From: Ipomoea triloba | Taxonomy: Eukaryota > Streptophyta > Magnoliopsida > Solanales > Convolvulaceae | DNA length: 64,000 bases | NCBI RefSeq assembly: GCF_003576645.1 | Contig: NC_044923.1 | Location: 14,649,632-14,713,631, forward strand | Reading direction: 5' to 3' | In this document: in pieces, positions 56,878 to 64,000 of the stretch | How positions within the stretch are numbered: position 1 is the stretch's first letter | How the letters are laid out: every line of letters begins with the position of its first letter | Program-made: the position numbers and the translations under genes | Notes under the pieces: generated by a model | Seen by the model: only the letters and a program-made list of their open reading frames with translations | Databases searched by the model: none | Told to the model about the DNA's origin: nothing

Positions 56878-59863
56878 TGTAACACCCCAATTTTCAACTC
56901 TTACATTTATTACAAATCAGTATTCATATGCTGCGGAAGCTTACATCTTATCAGCAGAAAACTGGGTGCTACCGCCACACCTAGAGTGAATTCTATCACC
57001 TCTTTGACAAACTCCACTCTAAGTGCACAGGCTAAACTTACAACATTAACAACAATCCCTGTCTACATCAAAGAGTAGACCCCAACCTCAACTTCCATCC
57101 TATTCAGAGCTCATACGGGCTACAAGAACCCACCCTATATAACATCTGTTAACAGAAAACACATTGAAGTGTAGTTAGCACGACGACTAAGTAAGGATAT
57201 CCATGGGTTATTCAAAACTAAATAAAGGTTTTGTAAAAATTGTTACATAGAAAACCCTATACCTTACTCATCGGCAGAGATTCTACCTGCAACAGTTATA
57301 AATAGCAACTTGCATACACTATGAGCAAAATTCAATAACGTCTCAAATCATTTTCCCTCTTGACAAGGTCATTTGGTAATCATTTTCATACCCAATAAGA
57401 TATTGTTAAACAATTAAGCATACTAGTAAGTAATGGAAAACATAAATCACACATCTTGCTTGTAATCACCTTAGTAGAAAAACCTTTCCCTCATGATGAA
57501 ATTCTCATCACTTTTCACTCTTCAAAGAGAGAGATCACCCACAACCTTTGGGTACTTAAATACTTGTCACATCTTTCTTTCCCGTAGCTACGGCGTAACT
57601 ACATTCACATTTCAAAATTCCACTTAGTCCTAGATAGAAAGTGAGTGTGAGGCCTCTAGAGTATCCTTTCTCCACTTTTGACTGACCACTTGGATCGTCA
57701 ACTCGAGTTCAGTGGTCATCGCCCGGTCTAATACTGATCCCCTGGACTTATAGGAGCGTTGGAATGATTCCTAGCTAGCCTCACTAGGTTCATAAGAACG
57801 ACCCCTACCCGAAAATAGAGTGACTATACTTAAGTGTGCACACCCCCGCAGGAGACCCTTTTCCTTCCGGGTGATATAGTACTCGGCGAATAGACTTCGC
57901 CCACAGTATGAACTGGTCATACAATAACATAACCACCATACGGGAAGGCACTTTAAGCTCTCTATCCCGTAGGCTACAAGACAAGGTCCTTCACCACTTT
58001 TACTAGAACTAAGGTTTGAAAACATTTTTCCACCTTTTCCCTTTTCTTGCTTTGAAAATATTTTGGACATACTTGAGTCAATTCCAATACTCGGAAATCG
58101 ATTCCCCCTTTTAACCAAATCCGGAAATTTCCCTTTTCTCTTGCAAAACATTTAGATAATCCACTAACAACCCTTCACAATGGTAAATCAAGTGTAACCA
58201 TTCTACACTTCCAACCCCACATTTTTCACATAAGTTCCATACTTGACACATACATCTCAATACATATAACATATGTACTTCCCAACCTTAACATAGGCAT
58301 AATACACAAAATACATTTACTCTTTACATGTACATAATACCACCTCCTTATAAGAAAATTTCAGCTTGGCGCAGTCCGAAAGATTGAGCCGGTAAAAATA
58401 ATTCCCGAACTCTTTTTCACTTGAAATTTTTATGGTAGAACCCCAACTCATAGTACTTGATGTCCATAAAAAGTTTTGATCATTTTGATCCGCGAATAAA
58501 CACAGAAAATTCCATTTTTGCCCTTGGCAGTGTGCTGTCCAGAATTTTTCTCTCTGGACCAGTTTTGGAAAAAAATTCGAAAACCATACTTATACTACTC
58601 CGATCATTATGAAATTTTATATGCAGGTTCTACACTTATAGAACTACATATCTGAAAAAAATAGAATCAAAATACCTTACCAATTTTTCCCAATAAATCT
58701 CGGAAGTTACTGCCAGAGACTATCTTGATTTTTAATATTTTCACAAGTATAAGCCTATATGGACATAAATACAACATATACATGCATATATTAGTTATGA
58801 ACATGTACACAAAAACTACCAAAAATTCAAAGAGTAATTTCTTGAACCATCTAAGAGTTCCTCAAGTTAAACACATAATTTTCACATAACACATAGATTT
58901 CATGTACACCAATCAACCACAATTCACAACCTAGCTATCAATTATCTAGTTTCAAATAACCTCAACCAAATAAAGGGATTCCTTACCTCCTTGAGAGTAT
59001 ATTAACACCGTAGGATGAATTTTGGATCTTTTCCCCCAATTTACTCAAAACCCTAAGATCAAAATCAACACCATAACAACAAATATTAAGAACTTAAGCT
59101 TAGATTCATGCTCTAGGAGGAAAAACAAAGCTTTCCACCGAATAAAATCGAAGTTTTACCGAATAGTTTGACACTTGTGAAGAAACTTGGCTATGGAAGC
59201 AAACTTTAATGGAGGAAAAATGGTGAAGAAGATGAAGATGATCACACTTTCTCTCTCTCTCTTTGATTTCGGCAATTTGAAGGGAAATGGAAAAAAAATT
59301 AAAGACAAAGCTTATATATTATATGAGGGAGCTTGTAGGATAAGCCACATTATTTGGATCATCTTCAAGAATTAATTAAATAATAACATGTGGCTAGAAA
59401 TGGTGACAAGTGTCAAAATCTTATGGTAACTCAAGAAAAATATCTTCAATTGGACTGGTAAGGGTCAAAACAGATATAATTTTGGTAGGAAATAATTTAA
59501 ATAGGAATAATTCCGAAACTAAAAATTTATCTCAGACTGAAACTCAAAATTGGGCTAGGTTCGGTACACCGCGAAATTCTGCGATGTACGATCAAAAATA
59601 AATTTTTGCTGCTATGGGCTAATTTAATTAAATAGGAAATTCAAGAATAATAGTATGATGTCTAAAAATCCATTTCCTAGGACAAACGAGCCCGAATACT
59701 AGCTCCTAAAATTTTTACGGTTCGTGACCGGGTCGTACGATCGCAGCTTAATAACAACTATACTCACTTATAAAAATTCTTTTGAAATATCTGAAGATCA
59801 TAACTTATGAATGTCAACGCCTTAGGGTAAAATAATAATGTTAGGAAAATACGGGCTATTACA
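56878..59863 (-). mobile_element. Solo LTR, family A (2.99 kb)
   Basis: Ends TGTAACACCCC and CGGGCTATTACA. Perfect 5 bp target duplication TAAAT (56873-56877 and 59864-59868). Copy 2 of LTR B shows the empty site AGATAAATGTCC near 22944. Related along its length to the complement of 4195-7346. No coding sequence. Confidence 0.88.
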
Positions 59864-60919
59864 TAAATGACCAATGTTCATGAATAATTACTCAACAATC
59901 AAGATATAATACTCAATAATATGTTCAGGACACATTCCAAAATCAAAGGTGAAGAAACAGAGTCAACATACCATAAAATAGTTACTGGAACAGAACTCGA
60001 AATGAACTGAAGGAACACTCTGGCGGAACACCACGAACCGCCACAACCCTCTGCCCCTATTGACGAAACACACCCGCGGAGTCATTTGGTTCGTCGTTCT
60101 CTTCCGCGAGAAGGAACTGGGCCACCCAGCGGATCACCACCTTCCGCCACTCTCTTCCACCAGTACAGTTACGGATCACCCAGGCGAGACACATTATACC
60201 ACCTGAACGCACCGCAAGTGCAATCCCAATACACCAACTCACAGACCAGAACAGAATACACGTTAATCCAATCCAGAATACGAAATATAATCAGAGCACA
60301 CAGATTTCACATCTCAAAGGCCAAATAATACATGGAATCCATAACAATAAATACTCATACTCATCAAGATGAAAGGATAATCAACACAAGTCCATGGATC
60401 CACAATATAGGTTCACAATCCAACAAATCAAAGGCTTTTCCCCAAAGAATTCCACAACACCAGATAATATTCATATATTCATGAGTGAAAGTAGGTTTTA
60501 GTGTAACATGGAAGATTACCTCTTGAAGCTTTAACAATCCAAAGTAATCACATCTCCTATGCTCAATCCCTCAAATCACCATCACCTCCTTGATCATCTT
60601 TACCCCAAGAATCCCCAAAGAAGAAATAATAAGAACTTATAAAAAGACTAAGAAATCATGAGCAGAAATGCAATCTATCTAAAGATTCGTACATACCCAA
60701 GCACCATAATTCCTAAAAGAGCAACCTTTCTTGAAATCTTGGTAAGATGAAGGATGGTGTGTGTGTAGGGTTTTTGGAAATGAAAGTGGGGATGGAAGTC
60801 TTTTGCAGGAGAAGGAAAAGAGGCTAGGAAATTATTATTATGAAGCTTTTATATGAACCTTGGAAATCATTACATACATAGTGTATATAACATTAGGGTG
60901 TTAAAATAGAGTATGGGCN

Positions 60920-61363
60920 ATGCCTGAAAAACATCTAAACAGATCACTAGACTAAGCATAGGACGAAGTAGATCTATCACTAGCGCGTTCTCGGCTCAAT
61001 CTACTCCATGCCTGGAAAATAGTTAGGAAAACATTAGCAAAGAAATGCTAAGTAATCAACCACTCACACTCATGAGAAATACATAGTATATCATAGGTTG
61101 TAAATAGGTTTACACACGCGTATAGAATATACACGCAAACGAAACTATTCTTTAGTTAAAATCAGATGACNGGGATGGGCTATCCAATTAAATATTAATT
61201 CAATGAATATAAAACATGGTCTTCAACGATTAGGCCACTAAATATTTAATTTACCATAAGGGATGAAAAGTGTAACACCCCAATTTTCAACTCTTACATT
61301 TATTACAAAATCCGTAATAAAACGCTGCGGAAGCTTACATCATATCAACAGAAAACCGGGTGC
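60920..61363. other. Short patches joined by single Ns
   Basis: 60920-61170 equals 55761-56011. 61172-61270 is the expected continuation of LTR B. 61271-61363 is the first 93 bp of another LTR A copy (TGTAACACCCC), which differs from 56878 onward at several bases. Confidence 0.75.
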
Positions 61364-61364
61364 N

Positions 61365-64000
61365 TTCCAAATGAATCCAATACCAAGGGACAAATCCATA
61401 ATATAACAGTTCTATAACAAGATACCAACTGACGCATAAGTTCAACAGAATACCCACAAGTGAAACCAACCAAAGACAATCTTACATCACTCTCTTAGAG
61501 TGACCCCAAACCACAATACAATGGATAAGATCCAAACCACAACCACCAAACCACAATACCAAGTCATGAACCAAACCGTCATACCAATGTCACAACACAG
61601 AGGCACAAAGCCCAACCACAGAGGCATAAAAGCCCATTACCACAGAGGCGCAAAGCCCGACCATAGAGGCATAGAAGCCCATTACCGTAGAGGCACAAAA
61701 CCCGACCACAGAGGCATAAAAGCCCATTACCACAGAGGCACAAAGCCCGACCACAGAGGCATAAAAGCCCATCACCACAAAGGCATAAAGCCCGACCACA
61801 GTGGCATAAAAGCTCATTACCACAGAGGCACAAAGTCCGACCACAGAGGCATAAAAGCCCATCACCACAAAGGCACAAAGCCCGACCATAAAGGCATAAA
61901 AGCCCATTACTGCAGAGGCACAAAGCCCAACCACAGAGGCACAAAGCCCAAATAATTCCTCTCATAACACCAACCAGAAGTAGACCCACAACTCCACCAA
62001 CCACTTCCCAAAGGATATCAAAGACTCAAAAAGCCTACTCATAAGGACTCAAGGTCTCCACATACCAAATTCAGATTCATTCCCAAAGGAATTACTCAAG
62101 GCAACAATGTTCAACTCAGAATATGAACACAGGACATACTCAGGATAATAACCAAAGAATCACCCAACAATAGCTCATTAAGTCAAGATAAATTGTAACA
62201 CCCCAATTTTCAACTCTTACATTTATTACAAATCAGTATTCATATGCTGCGGAAGCTTACATCTTATCAGCAGAAAACTGGGTGCTACCGCCACACCTAG
62301 AGTGAATTCTATCACCTCTTTGACAAACTCCACTCTAAGTGCACAGGCTAAACTTACAACATTAACAACAATCCCTGTCTACATCAAAGAGTAGACCCCA
62401 ACCTCAACTTCCATCCTATTCAGAGCTCATACGGGCTACAAGAACCCACCCTATATAACATCTGTTAACAGAAAACACATTGAAGTGTAGTTAGCACGAC
62501 GACTAAGTAAGGATATCCATGGGTTATTCAAAACTAAATAAAGGTTTTGTAAAAATTGTTACATAGAAAACCCTATACCTTACTCATCGGCAGAGATTCT
62601 ACCTGCAACAGTTATAAATAGCAACTTGCATACACTATGAGCAAAATTCAATAACGTCTCAAATCATTTTCCCTCTTGACAAGGTCATTTGGTAATCATT
62701 TTCATACCCAATAAGATATTGTTAAACAATTAAGCATACTAGTAAGTAATGGAAAACATAAATCACACATCTTGCTTGTAATCACCTTAGTAGAAAAACC
62801 TTTCCCTCATGATGAAATTCTCATCACTTTTCACTCTTCAAAGAGAGAGATCACCCACAACCTTTGGGTACTTAAATACTTGTCACATCTTTCTTTCCCG
62901 TAGCTACGGCGTAACTACATTCACATTTCAAAATTCCACTTAGTCCTAGATAGAAAGTGAGTGTGAGGCCTCTAGAGTATCCTTTCTCCACTTTTGACTG
63001 ACCACTTGGATCGTCAACTCGAGTTCAGTGGTCATCGCCCGGTCTAATACTGATCCCCTGGACTTATAGGAGCGTTGGAATGATTCCTAGCTAGCCTCAC
63101 TAGGTTCATAAGAACGACCCCTACCCGAACATAGAGTGACTATACTTAAGTGTGCACACCCCCGTAGGAGTNTACAATAACATAACCACCATACGGGAAG
63201 GCACTTTAAGCTCTCTATCCCGTAGGCTACAAGACAAGGTCCTTCACCACTTTTACTAGAACTAAGGTTTGAAAACATTTTTCCACCTTTTCCCTTTTCT
63301 TGCTTTGAAAATATTTTGGACATACTTGAGTCAATTCCAATACTCGGAAATCGATTCCCCCTTTTAACCAAATCCGGAAATTTCCCTTTTCTCTTGCAAA
63401 ACATTTAGATAATCCACTAACAACCCTTCACAATGGTAAATCAAGTGTAACCATTCTACACTTCCAACCCCACATTTTTCACATAAGTTCCATACTTGAC
63501 ACATACATCTCAATACATATAACATATGTACTTCCCAATCTTAACATAGGCATAATACACAAAATACATTTACTCTTTACATGTACATAATACCACCTCC
63601 TTATAAGAAAATTTCAGTTGGCGCAGTCCGAAAGATTGAGCCGGTAAAAATAATTCCCTAACTCTTTTTCACTTGAAATTTTTACGGTAGAACCCCAACT
63701 CATAGTACTTGATGTCCATAAAAAGTTTTGATCCGCGAATAAACACAGAAAATTCCATTTTTGCCCTTGGCAGTGTGCTGTCCAGAATGGAAAAAAATTC
63801 CATTTTTGATCATTTCTCTCTGGACCAGTTTTGGAAAAAAATTCGAAAACCATACTTATACTACTCCGATCATTATGAAATTTTATATGTAGGTTCTACA
63901 CTTATAGAACTACATATCTGAAAAAAATAGAATCAAAATACCTTACCAATTTTTCCCAATAAATCTCGGAAGTTACTGCCAGAGACTATCTTGATTTTTA
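61365..64000 (-). repeat. Second copy of the LTR B / LTR A block
   Basis: Near-identical to 56049-58747. It includes the minisatellite (61592-61953) and an LTR A start at 62194. One N at 63172 replaces about 60 bp, and a small rearrangement lies at 63785-63825. It runs off the window. Either a recent segmental duplication or a second haplotype or overlap placed in tandem. Confidence 0.75.

Larger units (their letters stand above)
55533..60918 (-). mobile_element. LTR family B, copy 3, with nested solo LTR A
   Basis: Starts TGTGACACCCC at 55533 and matches copy 2 and, in complement, copy 1. Interrupted at 56878-59863 by a solo LTR A. The second half (59869-60918) stops at a single N. 61172-61270 continues the expected sequence, so the LTR end seems scattered by the assembly. 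Confidence 0.75.

Noticed and set aside
57771..58151. 126-codon minus-strand ORF and its copies at 41886-42179 and 63087-63404
   Set aside because: Lies within LTR A, is not intact across copies, and has no family similarity that I can see.

Overview
The window is nuclear DNA of a flowering plant, probably a eudicot. The evidence is stacked LTR retrotransposons (Ty1/copia gag of the UBN2 type with tRNA-Met primer sites, an Athila-like Ty3/gypsy ORF with a tRNA-Asp type primer site, and large TGTAAYACCC-type LTRs), CACTA, hAT and MITE DNA transposons, a tRNA-derived SINE, and an endogenous plant pararetrovirus (Caulimoviridae). No bacterial gene organisation is present. Almost all of the 64 kb is repeat. 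The only candidate host sequences are a possible first exon on the minus strand near the left edge and a frameshifted ribosomal protein eL29 copy near 11.2 kb.

Layout. 0-1.3 kb: possible 5' end of a leftward host gene. 1.3-3.6 kb: hAT transposase relic and a 350 bp AGT/AGC microsatellite. 3.9-8.0 kb: an Athila-type LTR fragment split by a 3.15 kb solo LTR (family A) with a perfect 5 bp target duplication. 8.7-10.6 kb: LTR family B with a 45 bp minisatellite. 11.1-12.0 kb: eL29 pseudogene, a CACTA end and a copia LTR fragment. 12.0-24.2 kb: a second LTR B, split by a complete non-coding LTR element (13095-22859, 5 bp target duplication). 24.2-32 kb: Athila-like LTR, primer site and an ORF broken only by three TAG codons. 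32.1-53.3 kb: one decayed copia element exploded by nested insertions: an LTR element, a SINE, then a TTAAC-flanked LTR element that itself contains an LTR A, the pararetrovirus and a CACTA end. 53.3-55.0 kb: gypsy protease/RT relic with a MITE inside. 55.0-64 kb: hAT end, a third LTR B with a nested solo LTR A, then a near-repeat of that block.

The most interesting object is the pararetrovirus insertion (about 42.48-49.77 kb, minus strand). It carries movement protein, coat protein, protease and reverse transcriptase regions plus the intergenic region, TATA box and tRNA-Met primer site, but in circularly permuted order. The break falls in the spacer between the movement-protein and coat-protein regions, so one whole circular genome seems to have been opened at nearly one point and inserted. 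Both large viral reading frames are still open, which suggests a young insertion, but part of RT and all of RNase H are missing at an assembly gap.

The assembly needs caution. Seven single-N joins and three longer gaps are each flanked by near-identical sequence (1.57 kb, 2.8 kb, 0.75 kb and up to 2.7 kb copies). Many apparent duplications are probably unmerged contig overlaps.
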